Below, piece after piece: positions 35,801 to 48,149 of a stretch of 64,000 nucleotides of DNA. Position numbers and translations under genes: made by a program. Within the stretch, counting starts at the first letter, position 1; every line of letters begins with the position of its first letter. Source of the stretch: Cordia subcordata. Its lineage: Eukaryota; Streptophyta; Magnoliopsida; Boraginales; Cordiaceae. The notes below the pieces were generated by a model. That model had not been told where the DNA came from. It saw nothing but the letters and a program-made list of their open reading frames with translations, and searched no databases. The stretch is taken from contig JAPTOF010000016.1 of assembly GCA_028554755.1 (NCBI GenBank), positions 2,120,501 through 2,184,500 of the forward strand, written 5' to 3'.

Positions 35801-38800
35801 TGTAATCCACATATCAGCTTCAATGCACACTCAAAAAAGGCAACAATAAAGACAGAGAAGTCATCTACATATCAGTTCTGAAGTTTGGCAAATATCTTTA
35901 TGCAGGACCCAGATGACACTCTTAAGCGGAAGACATTTGAATTACTTTATAAAATGACGAAGTCATCAAATGTGGAAGTGATTGTGGACAGAATGATCAG
36001 TTACATGATAAGTATCAATGATAATCACTACAAAACAGAAATAGCCTCCAGATGTGTTGAACTTGCAGAGCAATTTGCACTGAGCAACCAGTGGTTTATC
36101 CAGGTTACTATTTGTTTGGACTTATGCTCTTAACATGTGCTGATATTATTGCTTAAAGACCCCATATTTCATCCCTGATATTTATCTGTTTGCACCATAG
36201 ACCATGAATAAAGTATTTGAGCATGCGGGAGATTTAGTGAACACTAAGGTTGCACATAATTTGATGCGGTTGATTGCTGAAGGATTTGGTGAAGATGACA
36301 ATGATGCAGATAGTCGTCTGAGATCCTCCGCTGTAAGTCATCCTAATGGATATCTTTTGTTTTCTGATACTTGTACCTTCTGTTAGTTCTCAAGGTCTTC
36401 CAGCTTCATAGACATGTTTCTCACTCCAATAATTTCCTGTTCCTGCACTAACTTTTTGGGAACTTCTACCCCCATAATGAGATGCCCTCACTGGGTGGAG
36501 CACTCCTGAATTTATCAAGGCTGTTAGTGGAAAAAGTTTGAGATGATACTGGGAATTCTTCTTGCTTAATTTTGTTTATGAGAAATATGATTACCCTTTT
36601 AGGGGGTTTCTTAATGTTTCTTCAACTTTATAGTTCACCTGTAGACGGTTATATTAAAGGGTTTACAAGAGTGTGTCAGTGTTCACCTGTAGACAGTTGG
36701 TTATATAAAAGGGTTTACAAGAGTTTGTCAGCATCCTCAAAGTATGTTTGTATGTGTGACTATTACTTGCGAAAAGTTGTATGTGATGTGGTGATTTTGA
36801 GCACAAACATGGGGACATGTTGTACAAACATGTCTGGCATCCATTATATCTTAAGCCAGCCTCTAATCATGCTGTTTCTGAATGTAACTCTCAAGATAGC
36901 TTCTTGAGACATTTCATGTACCTCTAGACTCTCTTTACAGCTTAATCTTCTTTTTGACCAACAATCTGGTAGCACAGAGTGCTCTTTGTTTATATGTGAG
37001 AGCTCCATCAGTATAAGTGGAATCTTAAAACAAAAAGTTTTTCAGTATAATAGTCTCTTCTTGCATTGATCTCATTTTTTATTTTGAAGTCACTTATTAT
37101 AAATCCGTCAGGAGCACTTAATACAGGGTCTGTTGTGCAGTTCTAATGAGTATTCTTCTATGGAGTGCAGGTGGATTCATATTTGAGGATTCTTGGAGAA
37201 CCAAAGTTGCCATCTGCATTTCGTCAAGTATGTCCTATCATCCTTTGATTTATTTGTCCTTTTCTTTATGTTGCACTCTGCTATAGATAAGCATGTCGTT
37301 TTTCCTATCTACTGGTAATCTTATTTGCAGATCATTTGCTGGGTCTTGGGGGAGTATGGAACAGCAGATGGGAAGTATTCTGCCACCTATATCAGTGGGA
37401 AGTTATGTGATGTGGCAGAGGAGCATGCAACTGATGACACTGTCAAGGTCCAGTTCATTACTCTATCATTTTCTATCGCATGGGCAATCTGGTTCAGCAC
37501 CATATTTATCTTTAGGGGCTAAAATTTGCTTTTGCTTTAGGCTATTGAGGCTACTGTTTTCAGTGTTCAGCAGTTGGTGTAATGTTATATTTGCTGGTCT
37601 AATATTGCTATCTAAAAGGTGTTTTGCACTTTTATTACAATTAGTTGCCTAATTTGTAGTGTCATCTGTAGTAATGGTTACGTCTGTATATAACCTTTGT
37701 AATAAAGGTTCTCTACGTTGAGTCTTTTGCAAGTTTACACAGGAGAAAGGTAAAAGTTTCTAACCATGAAACCTAATATATATTAGTAAACAATCATTAG
37801 AGATCAGGAAAAGAAGGAAATTGTTGAAATCCATGTCAAAACTATTTATACCTTCTGACAGGTAACAATTTGGAAGGGCTAATTTCTTTCTCGCCAAATT
37901 ATTTGTTTGTGACAATGTACTGACATGAATCCTGCTTGCCCTTTTTACATCCTGACATCTATTCCCAATGTTTGGAATTCAAGAATTCAACACAGGAAGG
38001 GGATGGAAGTCATTGGCCATTGGCAGTAAATCAACATAGCATCCTTGGACTGACCAATCCTTTCTAGTGCATAGTATTATTTTGGGTAAATGATGTCATA
38101 GGTCCCCAATGTTGTCACATTTTCAATTTAGTCTCTATTGTTTTAAAATGTTTAAATTAGTCTTCAATGTTTCACAAATATAGTCAAATTGGTCTCCATT
38201 CTTTTTTTTTACCTATCCCTCAACGTTTCACGAGTTCATTCAGATTAGTCCCCAAAATGAGTAAACGAACTCAGTGCTTTTTCGACAGTAGTGTAGCACA
38301 AAGAATGTGTGGCAGTTTCCAATGTTGTCATGGCAAGGAGCTATCCTGATGTTTTTAATATGATTTTACATTAGTGCAATTTTAGATACTATTTCCATAT
38401 CTGGAGAATAATTAATGTCCTCTTTTTAGTTTTTATGGTTAGCACATTGGAAGAGTGTCTATTTTTGTGAAAAGCTTTTAAGATTCTTTACACATTTACT
38501 ATAGCCATAGTCTTTTAAGCACATCTATCATATTGAGTCAATAAAAATATGGACTCACTCAAGTTTCAAAGTTTTCCGTTCCTGATGTCCCAAAAAAATG
38601 AGGAATGATTGTTTGATTATATGTGATTTTTGACAGATTTATAATTTGTTAGTGAGCTATAGAGCATGACATATAAGTAGTGGATAAAAATTGTGAATAG
38701 TGCTTATGGAATATCTATTTAAGTGCAACACTTGCAGAGGCACCTAATTGATGCTGGAGATGAAAGAAATTGGTATCTAGTATGACGATAGTTTTATGAA

Positions 38801-41800
38801 TTTGGCATGCTGAAGAAACTGAGAGCTAAAGTTGTATGTACTTTCGATTCTTCTATTTGTCTTTCAGCCAGTGAACTAATAGTCTACTTTGCAGCCTCCT
38901 GTTAATAAAGAAAGAGACATAAAGATAAAAGAATGGTTTAAAGGCTTTTTACCTTTTAGAGTACTAGCCTACTCTATTTATAATATTATGAAAAACAACA
39001 AATATGGTCTCTCTTTCGATGTGGGAGAGACTTATTATAACAATATACTACCTAACTCGTACTTAACAGCTCCCGAACTGCGTTAGAGGATTAAGTTGTC
39101 TGCTGATTGTAGGGCAACTGAAGCTATTAGACACTTGCAGTTAATGAAAAATTGAATAGATGCTCCCTTTACAAAATGGAGAACACTGCTTTAAGTGGCT
39201 TCCATTTGTGTTTGTGCATGTCTGAGAACATGTTCGCCTTCTCCATGCAATATGTTTGGTGTATTGCGTTAGGTAGTCATTAGCTTGGACCTATTGTTCC
39301 CTTTTTGAGGCCATCTTTTCGTCTGATTGGTAACTTCTTCTTATCTTTTTGAAGGCTTATGCTATATCAGCACTCATGAAGATATATGCTTTCGAAATTG
39401 CAGCTGGGAGGAAAGTGGACCTGCTGCCTGAGGTAGCAAATCTGAGTCTTATTTCATTAAGTTTGAAGGCTTATTTCATTTTTTTGACTTCCAAATATAT
39501 TCATTTTTCCTTTTCTTTTTTCACCTTCAAACATAGTTCTAACTCAAGGTGAGACAAGATTCATCTTTCATCTTGTTTGGACTTATAAACATATTTCTTT
39601 ACTTAAGGTGAGGCATGTTGGTGAACCAATACTCATGTAACCTTGAAAGTGGAGGTTCCAGCAGCTATTAGAGCGTTGTTATAACTTTATTTGTATTGAC
39701 TCTGAAACAACTTTTGATTATCACGTGCTTATTACCTTAGTTAAATTTGGCTATACTTCTAGCTTGCTATGATAAGCTTCTTGCCTCCCTTTCAATAATT
39801 GGTCCATAATGGTAGGAGATGGTTAGCAGTCTTTAATTTGTGTTGATGATGAAGATCTGCTTAGTAAATGCTATTGTGTTAAATGAGAATTTCTGCTGGC
39901 TTTTGGTTAATGGCATAACAAGGAGTTTGATTCTCAAATGGCACCAGATAGCCTTTTTGTTTTTCTTTTTGTTATTTTGGTAGTCTTTTTGGGGTAATTT
40001 AATCTATTGCTTGTCTTGGATGTGCAAATGGTTTTATTGGTGCTGCTGTCTTTTTGATGCTGTTGTAATTGGGTTGCATCCTTGGCACACTTGTTATATC
40101 ATTCACTTGTACTCATCCTGAGCTCAAGGTGGAGGCCACAGTTGCAGCAGAGTTGGGGGCTGGGTGGGGAGATCGTGTTAAAGATGATTTTACAACTAGT
40201 CATTTCTTTATCAGTGTACGGGCTACTTATTGGAGATTGTCGAACATTCTATTCAAACAGTTTGGGAAATAATGGTCTCCCTTTGTACTTCTGATGAGTC
40301 AATGGCTAAATTCTTTTTCTTATGGATGAAAAAGATGAACATAAATCAGAGACAAAAATGTGTTTCGCAATTACTATTTGCGAAAAGTTATCTTAAGATA
40401 AAATTTCAGATTGGAAACTTTTGTGGTTGCTGCAGTGCCAATCATTCATTGAAGAACTATTAGCATCACACTCAACAGATCTACAACAGCGTGCTTATGA
40501 AATTCAGGCTGTCATGGGGTTGGATGCTCAAACTGTTGTAAATATAATGACAATGGATGCAAGCTGTGAAGACATTGAGGTGAATAAGTAGTTAACTTTA
40601 ATTTTATTTGTATACCAATCACCTCTTGGATTTTGCTTATTTATGCTTAAGCTTGGCTTGCAGTGTTACACAGTTCACACATACTAATCAGTGATTGTCC
40701 TATTTGATTTTGTTGTTTCTTCTTCTTGCAATCTATGATTGTATTGGGTATGACAAAGTGTTGAAATGTTAAGGTGTTTATTCCTTAAGTGATGACAATT
40801 AGAGGTGTTTGGTCTCCTCTTTACCTATTCCTGACTTTTTCATCAACTGTTCAAGATATACCATGCAAGATGCTACAGTGTATGATATATGCCTCCTTCA
40901 TCCTTTGCCATTTTCTAGTCCTAACTTAACTGTCATATGTTAAATCTTGAATGTAGTCATGTTTGGTGGCATAGTTTGTCACATTGTGAATTGAAATATC
41001 ATTTTTTCAAATAATGATTTTAATGATTCATTCACACTTTAAAAATATATTTAACATTATGTATTAGCTTAAGCCTTTAACATGGAGTGATGAAGGCCAT
41101 TACACAACTTGATCTCCAAGAAGAAAATATCAACCATCCCCCTCACATCATGGCCTACATCTTCACTTTTTTTCACCTTGGCCTTCTTTTATTATGATCA
41201 GTAGAGTTTTATTCTGGTTTAAATAGTTCCCCTGAAAGAAAAAAGAAAGTGAAAAACATATCTATATGTAATAGAAGTAAATCGTACCAAGTCGCTGAAT
41301 TCCAAAATCTTGACCGGGGGAAACAAGTTTGAATTTGAAAACCTTGATTCTATTGATGTTTGATACATGGTAGTCAAACAGTGCAATAGAGTGAAACAGA
41401 ATAAAATGGTAAAAATGATTAGATATATGGGTGCTCTGTAATCATCTCTCAGTTAACAATGTTCTATAATTCTGTTAATAATTGCTGCTACGGAAAGTTA
41501 GTTCTCTAGGGTCCATTTAGTTGAGTCTTAATGAACTTCCTGAGCAATACTAATAGGTTTATGTTACATATAAGTTCCCAATTTAGCTTAAAAGGGCATT
41601 AAGTTAAAAAAAATTGAGGAAAATGAAATCGCTAAGGCCAAAAGAGAAGTCATTTTGTCAAGCCACCTATCCGTAAGGTTGCAAGCCTCCAGATATGAGT
41701 GTGTTTTGACAAATACGTATATCTGGAAACCATTTTGCAGATTGACAAAAGCCTTGCATTTCTTGATGGCTCTGTTCAAGAGGCAGTGGAAAAAGGAGCT

Positions 41801-42841
41801 CGGCCTTATATTCCTCAGAGCGAGCGCTTTGAAATGTCAAGTGTCGGCAACTTCAGAGGCCAAGAACAGCATGAAGCTTCGTCACATGCTCTTAGGTTCA
41901 AGGCCTATGAGCTCCCTGAACCACTGGTGCCAACAAGACCACCTTCTGGAATGATAGCATCCTCAAATGAACTTGTTCCTGTACCTGAGCCTTCATATCG
42001 TACGGAGGTCCCCCAGGGTGCCCCAGCAGTTTTGTCAGTGTCCAATACAGGGTCATCAGATTTGAGATTACGACTTGATGGGGTTCAAAGGAAGTGGGGT
42101 AGGCCAAGTTACTCTTCTCCTGCATCATCAACTTCTATCGCTAATAATAATAAGAAGATTCAAAATGGGGCATCACAAAGGAATGCAGTGGGCAGTACAA
42201 CGTCAAAAGCACGTGATGTCTCTTATGATTCCAAAACGCAGTTGGCGGATATCTCTCCTGAAAAGCAGAAGCTAGCTGCTTTGCTATTTGGGGAAACATC
42301 AAAACCTGAGAAAAGACCACCTTCGGCAAGTCACAAGGTTCCTAAGGGTAATACTCATGTGGCTGATGAGTCTCGTGTTGCCAAGAATGCAGTGTCTTGG
42401 GATGTCCCTGCAGCGAAAGCAATGACCCAGCCACTACCTGATTTGCTTGATTTTGGTGAACCCACAGTTTCAAGTAGTACTCCCTCCACGGATCCTTTCC
42501 AGCAGTTGGAAGGTCTTCTTGACCTAGGGCAAGATACTTCAGCTCAAATTGCTGGAGAAGGTGGCATTTCAAAAGCACTTGATATTATGTCAATATATGC
42601 AGACATGTTTCCGAGCGGGCGGAGTAGTAATGTTGCAGACTTCCTTTCAACTGGTGGGGAATGGTTTGTAAATGCTTCTAGCAAAAATGATTATGGAGGA
42701 AATACGGTTACTAACACAACCCAACAAATGAGCGAGGGTCCAATTCCTAAAGATGCTCTGGAGAAGGATTCATTGGTTAGGCAGCTGGGGGTGACTCCAT
42801 CAGGTCAAAATCCCAACTTGTTCGGGGACTTATTTGGCTGA
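32863..42841 (+). CDS. AP4E: AP-4 complex subunit epsilon
   Basis: The eleven exons are 32863-33459, 33803-33988, 34911-35126, 35214-35324, 35906-36103, 36201-36332, 37171-37227, 37331-37447, 39355-39432, 40436-40579 and 41741-42841. Every junction is GT-AG and in phase 0, giving 978 residues (Arabidopsis about 938). It starts MEQLKTIGRELAMAGSRGQS; the frame is open further upstream without an ATG. Residues up to about 600 form the adaptin N-terminal helical solenoid (KRTGYLAVTLFLDEDHDL, VVCAALNAVCKLINDD, HNLMRLIAEGFGEDD). The last exon (from about 613) is the hinge and C-terminal part, with KWGRPSY and PDLLDFGEP, ending NPNLFGDLFG. AP-4 (epsilon, beta, mu, sigma) sorts cargo at the trans-Golgi network, including vacuolar sorting in plants. 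No breaks are seen. The fully phase-0 intron set is a family feature. Confidence 0.95.
38080..38350. repeat. Transposon-derived repeat in AP-4 epsilon intron 8
   Basis: A phrase like AATTTAGTCCCCAATGTTT recurs with drift four times (GGTCCCCAATGTTG, GTCTCTATTG, GTCTTCAATGTTTCAC, GTCCCCAAAATGAG). This style is common in plant LINE/MITE-derived intergenic repeats. It lies well inside the intron and does not touch splice sites. Confidence 0.45.
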
Positions 42842-44300
42842 ATGTTATGGAGACCGCGCATATGACTGATATACAGGTGTTCTTTGGAGAGTAAGCATCA
42901 GCAGAAACACAACTTCTCCGCGCAACCAGCTAAGCTTTGAAATAATTGATGGTATATACAAACAGGATTCTTCGGGGAAGCTGGAACAAGGTGGTATCAA
43001 AACCAGGTATAGTTTCTTTAATTTGGACAGTACAGTTCGCGTAGGAATACTAGACGGGCAGGGGGAGCCTTAGTAGTCTTTTGAGCGTTGCCTCCCAGAT
43101 GTTTCTAGCCTCGAGGTTCTCCATGGTACTTAAAGATTAGGACTGCGCGTCTTCGATGTTTTGCTTCTTATATACCAAGAGATGCAACAATGAGGATCTT
43201 GATTTTAGTTCTTAGTCCTTTCCTTTTGGTTGGAGCATCTTTGTACCGTTTTTTCGTGTACAGGGACTCGGATTTGTGACTTGTCGATGCGTATATACTT
43301 GTATCTATAGATGTACATGAATCTACGTCTTTTGCTGTACAGAGCGAATAACTTCTAATGGAACTCTCTGTGTTCATTCGTTATTGCTCTTTTATGTTGT
43401 CTCGTGTGTGTTTAGCAATTCATCCCGGGGCTTGTCTGGATTGGGTTTTTTAATGGAAAAGCATTTTTATCTTTGAAGAAAAGCATATTTTCTTTTGCGA
43501 GTATTTGTATTAGATTTTAAATAAGTTGAAATTTAATAAAAATTCAATTTTATTTTTTCGAGTAGTTAGAATTTTTAGCTTCTAAAAAGAAATGCTTTCT
43601 TATTGAAGTTTTAGAAGGAAGTCCTCCGAAAAAAGTGCATCCAAACAAGCCCTTGGTCTATAGCGGTTAATGCTTTGTGATGGATTAGGATTCAGAATGT
43701 GATTATGTTCTGTTTTGAAGTTTTTAAAACCCCCAACCCTATCCTCTATACCTCTTGGGATTTGAATTTGAATTGAGGTTGGAGAAGTAGTGCAATAAAC
43801 ATAAATTATAGTGATACCAAATCAATTGACTCAAATTAAGTAAATCAATAATTAATTCAAAATATTTAAAAGTGTGTTGGAAGTCATAGACAGCTAAATA
43901 ATTATCAGTCGAAGTCAAAATCTTTACAAAATTAATGCGAGACACTTCTATATCTTTTCTTGTTTTTCGTTAATTATGTAATTATTATTAGTAAGTCTTT
44001 GTTAAGGATGTATTTGGTCTTGGAATATAATATCGTTTGCTATTGAATACTTATAATGGAGAAATTTTCTTCCTTTTTATTTTTATTTTTATTTTTGTTG
44101 TATTAAGTCGTATTAGTAATAGAATATATTTGTTTATCTTTCATTTTATTTGTTTGGGCTACTGGCCTACTCCTCTGGTTCCGACGTTCTCTGTGGTCTG
44201 GATCTGTAAACTAATAAGAAAAATATCTTGAAACGAAAGGCAGTGAAACTTAATAGTAAATCGGATGAAAAGGGAAAGATGGATTAGCCATGGTAGACAA
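42842..44300. other. AP-4 epsilon 3' UTR and MITE-bearing spacer
   Basis: The first about 540 bp are probably the 3' UTR. A well-bounded MITE follows at 43428-43652. The rest to 44300 is AT-rich with no gene seen. Confidence 0.5.
43428..43652. mobile_element. MITE, 225 bp, with 14-bp terminal inverted repeats
   Basis: The left end GGGCTTGTCTGGAT pairs with the right end ATCCAAACAAGCCC (13 of 14 bases). The interior has AAAAGCATTTTT-type motifs and no coding frame. Similar half-ends occur at 23748 and near 59072. A target duplication was not resolved by eye. A hAT-type MITE is likely. Confidence 0.7.
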
Positions 44301-44302
44301 TA

Positions 44303-44490
44303 TGTCAATTTTTGTTGGACCACAAAGCAAAACAGAAAAGCTTTAGAGAAAACAGAAAATGAAAATACCTTTTGTTAACAGAAAAATGTCAATTTTTGTT
44401 GCACAAGATAGCTAAACAGAAAAGCTTTAGAGGAAACAGAAGATGATAGACAACCTAGCAACTGCATCACAAACTGTCATGTAGAGAAAC
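44303..44490. repeat. 94-bp tandem duplication
   Basis: TGTCAATTTTTGTTG at 44303 recurs at 44397. Each is followed by CAGAAAAGCTTTAGAG and an AACAGAA(A/G)ATGA block, with small differences. It lies just beyond the 3' end of the BRR2-like copy. Confidence 0.7.
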
Positions 44491-44540
44491 TGTTAAATCC
44501 AGTCCTCTTAACAATACATCATCCTCCTCACCATCATCAG

Positions 44541-44660
44541 TTTGTCTAATCTTCAGTGTCCATTGCCTCTTTAACATCAACTGAGCAGCTGTCATCACTT
44601 TTTGTCTAATAATCAGTGTCCACTGCCCCTTTTAACATCAATTGAGAAGCTGTATTCCTG
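44541..44660 (-). repeat. 60-bp tandem duplication covering the BRR2-like C-terminus
   Basis: TTTGTCTAAT at 44541 and 44601 start two similar 60-bp units. On the minus strand the outer unit reads SCSVDVKEAMDTED then stop, close to the expected BRR2 tail. The inner unit is shifted after VDVK and ends at 44613 with RGSGH. The copy that now ends the frame is therefore the altered one. Confidence 0.7.
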
Positions 44661-47558
44661 GTCACATCCCAAGTAGGAATCACACATGAGATACAGAGTA
44701 AAGTTGTTCTTCCCAGGTTCAGCAGGAGCAGTAAAATCAAGCTTCACCCTTGTCCTCCTTTGTGGAGTCACCCTTTTGATAGCAAGCAGCCGATTGCTTT
44801 TAGTATCACCAACCACAAGCCACCAACCTTCTTCTTTCACCTTCGGAAACCTACGGGCATCTAAAGGTCCTACCTCTGTCCTCCCTTCTAAATCTCGCTC
44901 AAGGGTTACGTGCAAACTAATGTCTTCTCCAGCCGTCACATTCTTGCCATCCACCACATCGCATGTCAGGCAGATGTTTGGGAAATGATTGCAGAACCAT
45001 GCTATATCCATCAATTGCCCATCTGACATCTGCAGAAGCTCCCGTCTCTCGTCCTCCTCCATCTCCACTATATCAAACACTGTCTCTACACTCTTTCCAG
45101 GATTTTCCTGGCACTTCTCAGCCAGTTCTTTTGTGAAGTGCGGAAGTTGGAGGAGTACAGAATCCCACTCCCACATACCCTGTGTCACCATCTGGCTCAT
45201 TTTCATCGCCAGAAGGGCTAGTTTAAGCCAACCATTGCTAGAAATGACATCAACCATTGCTTGAAGCAGCCTACTAGCAGAAATAAGAATCTCTTGCTGA
45301 TCAGCAGATAGGCTCCTGCCCACCGGTTGCCTGGAAAAGTGAGCTTGTAGCAAAGCATTAGCCTTAACGTGGGGATCTGAATATTTTGGGTTCTCAAAGG
45401 AGAAGCGCTGGTGATCAATTAACCTTCTTATCAACTCTTCTTCACCAGGCTGTACCGGTATCTGTTCATACTCTGCAGCTGAAGCTAAAATTTCTAATAA
45501 GCCCTTCAACTTTGTTTCTGGGGTCAAAGAAGAACAGAAGTGTTCTATTGTTGCGCAACTGATGTAATAAAATGAAGCTATCCTACCCAGATTCAATGGC
45601 GAAAGTAGGAAGTCATCCTCAACGGCGAGACATTTACTTGCTTCCAGATCACTCAATGTGTTCTCGACAAGCTCAGAGAGATGATCAGAGAGATGCCTGT
45701 GACCAAACCCCTGCAGATTGTAGTAGTGGTTCTGAGTAAGCTGCCTATACATGAAAGTCCATTTCAGGTAATCAACAGCATCCTGCTTATTCTGAATAAC
45801 TCCAACAACCACCTCAGCATTTAGGTTATCATGAAGATAGTGATGCAAATGGCTTTCCACAGGGAAAGCTTCATATAAGAACTTCTTGTAGTATTCTTCA
45901 CGAGGGGCATGGCAGAATATCACACACTTCCCAGAGTTGTCTACAAGAGGTCTGCTGGCACGACCCATCATCTGCAATAGGTCAGTGACTGGATAATCAG
46001 TCTGAGCATTTTCCCGGCCATCATAGTACTGTGTTTCCATGACAACAACCAAATGTGCAGAGAGGGGCACTCCCAAACACATTGAACCAGTCATCACACA
46101 GACTTGAATCCGTTCAGCCTCAAACAGCATCATCACTATATCCTGATCTCTGCTTGTCAACCCCTCATGCAAATAGCCTACGCCATATCAGAGTGTCTCC
46201 TTCAACATGGCATCTTCAATCCTGTCAATACAAGGCTCCAGTTCGTCAACAGACCGAAGCAAGAACACAGGTTCCTCTACGCTATCAAAACTTGACTAGG
46301 TCATTAAATCCACAGCAGTTGATCAGGCATGCTTACTGGTAGGAACAAAGACAATTGCAGGTTTTCTGTTCTTGGCATGTTGTACAATTGCAGTATACGT
46401 TGGTCCAGTCATGGCTTGCATCCGTTCTTCGAAATTAGCAATATCAATGCCCTGTATATGAATCTCAATTGGCACCGGCCTGGCATATGGGGGAAAGTTG
46501 AAAAGACCCTGAGAAGTAGCCCCAATCCATTCTCCCAGATCCCTGGCATTTGCCAACGAAGTAGACAACCCCACAATACGGATCTTATGATCCACCTGAC
46601 TTGAAATATATCTCATCCTAGATAAGATCACTTCCAGGGTCGGACCACCTGGGCCGCCAATCAAGTGAAGTTCGTCAACAATGAAAAGGCTAACCTGCTG
46701 AACATGCTTTCTCTGTTTCCAGCCACGAGATAAAGCATCCCACTTCTCAGGAGTACTGATAATTATATGGCCTTTCTCAAGCAGTTTCAAGTCTGTAGCA
46801 GTCTCTCCCGTCAACTCAACCACTCGCAACCCAAGACCCCCTCCAAACTTTCTCCTCCAATCAGTATACCGTTGCTTGGCAAGAGCTTCAAGCGGAGCAA
46901 TATAGACGGCCCGCATGAGAGCATCAGGTCCTTTCTGGTGATTCCTGAGTATGGAAAATTCTGCGCATATGGTCTTCCCAGTACCAGTTGGTGCTGCAAC
47001 CAAGACATTGTCATCTGAGTTGTACAAAATGGTGAACGCCTGAGTCTGGACAGGATTAAATTGCTTAAAAAATCGATAAAGGTCTTCATATTCAGGATTT
47101 CTCAGAGCAGTCACAGGCAATGGCTGCAAGTCTAGTAATTCCATTGGAGGAGGATTCTTCTCTGGCAATTGATGAATTGGCTGAACATGTGCGCCCAGAT
47201 TAAGTTTTGGGAATTGATGAATAAACTTTTGAAGAGTCTTTCCCATCTTCTTAGGAAAACGAACGAGTTCTCCTATTTCTTGAAGACGGAGCCTCTTGGT
47301 CTGCCTGATATCCATGAAGAGAGGCTCTCTTTCCTTCCTCTTCTTGTTAGCCTGATTCTTCTTCTTCTTCTCCAACTCCGGAGGCTTGCCCTTATGCACC
47401 CAGTCCCCGACGGTCGTGGGATCTATCATGCACCAAAGAGACTCGAGCTCATCACCAGTTGGCTCATGGGTGTCGCAAGGCCTCGAGTCGGGGGCAAGCA
47501 CAATACTCGAGTCGGCCCTGCACTCGTATTGCTTGAACCAAGCATCTACTTCCGCCAT
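44613..47558 (-). pseudogene. BRR2: Intronless, internally deleted BRR2 (DExH12, U5 snRNP helicase) copy
   Basis: From the ATG at 47558 the frame runs 411 codons, meets three in-frame stops, then runs about 525 more codons in the same frame. Residues 1-95 match the BRR2 N-terminus ([36 protein letters not shown]). They then jump to the start of the second helicase cassette ([20 protein letters not shown]) and jump again after HVQPI to [20 protein letters not shown]. The whole first cassette and about 100 later residues are missing: about 980 codons against about 2,170 in BRR2. Walker A (APTGTGKT, 189-196), DELH (295-298), the second RecA lobe (QMMGRASRPL) and both Sec63-like regions remain. 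Stops lie at 46325-46323 (Arg site), 46298-46296 (Tyr site) and 46190-46188 (Arg site). BRR2 unwinds U4/U6. This copy is probably dead unless spliced around the stops. Confidence 0.88.
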
Positions 47559-47572
47559 CTTCTATTCTATCA

Positions 47573-48000
47573 CAAAACCCTAACAAAAGCCCTAAGATCA
47601 CAAACAAGCATAATATACGAATGAGTTCAAACACTGATGCGAAAAAGAAATCGATAAAAGTACTGGAAAAGAAAGGAAAACCCTAACAAAAGCCCTAAGA
47701 TCACAAACAAGCATAATATACGAATGAATTCAAACACTAATGCGAAAAAGAAATCGATAAAAGTACTGCAAGAGAAAGGAAAACCCTAACAAAAGCACTA
47801 AGATCACAAACAAGCAGAGTGTACGAATGAATTCAAAGAAAAAGAAATCGATAAAAGTACTGGAAGAGAAAGGAAAACCCTAACAAAAGCCCTAAGATCA
47901 CAAACGAGCAGAATATACGAATGAATTCAAACACTTACGAATCAATTCAAATACTGATGCGAAAAAGAAATCGATGAAAGTAATGGAAGAGAAAGGAACA
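47573..48000. repeat. Minisatellite of four about 103-bp units in the BRR2-copy leader
   Basis: AAAACCCTAAC starts at 47574, 47677, 47780 and 47874. Each unit contains AAGATCACAAAC, ATACGAATGA and AAGAAATCGATAAAAGTA. The first two periods are exactly 103 bp. The third unit is 94 bp, having lost about 9 bp. It lies immediately upstream of the pseudogene ATG, so it would form its leader. Confidence 0.88.
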
Positions 48001-48149
48001 CCCAAGAAGCCCTAATCGCAGAAATCGGTTCGTTCTTCGTCTTTTTTGTTTTCTTGCCTTTGGGCTCTCCTTTTGTGGGTCACTTTTGGGCCTTTTTTCA
48101 GCCCCTTTATTTTATGAATCGATCTGCATTCTTGACCAAAAAGAAATCA

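Noticed and set aside
46323..47558. Treating the first BRR2-like frame as a separate short helicase gene
   Set aside because: The similarity continues in the same frame beyond the stops to 44613, so it is one disrupted copy.
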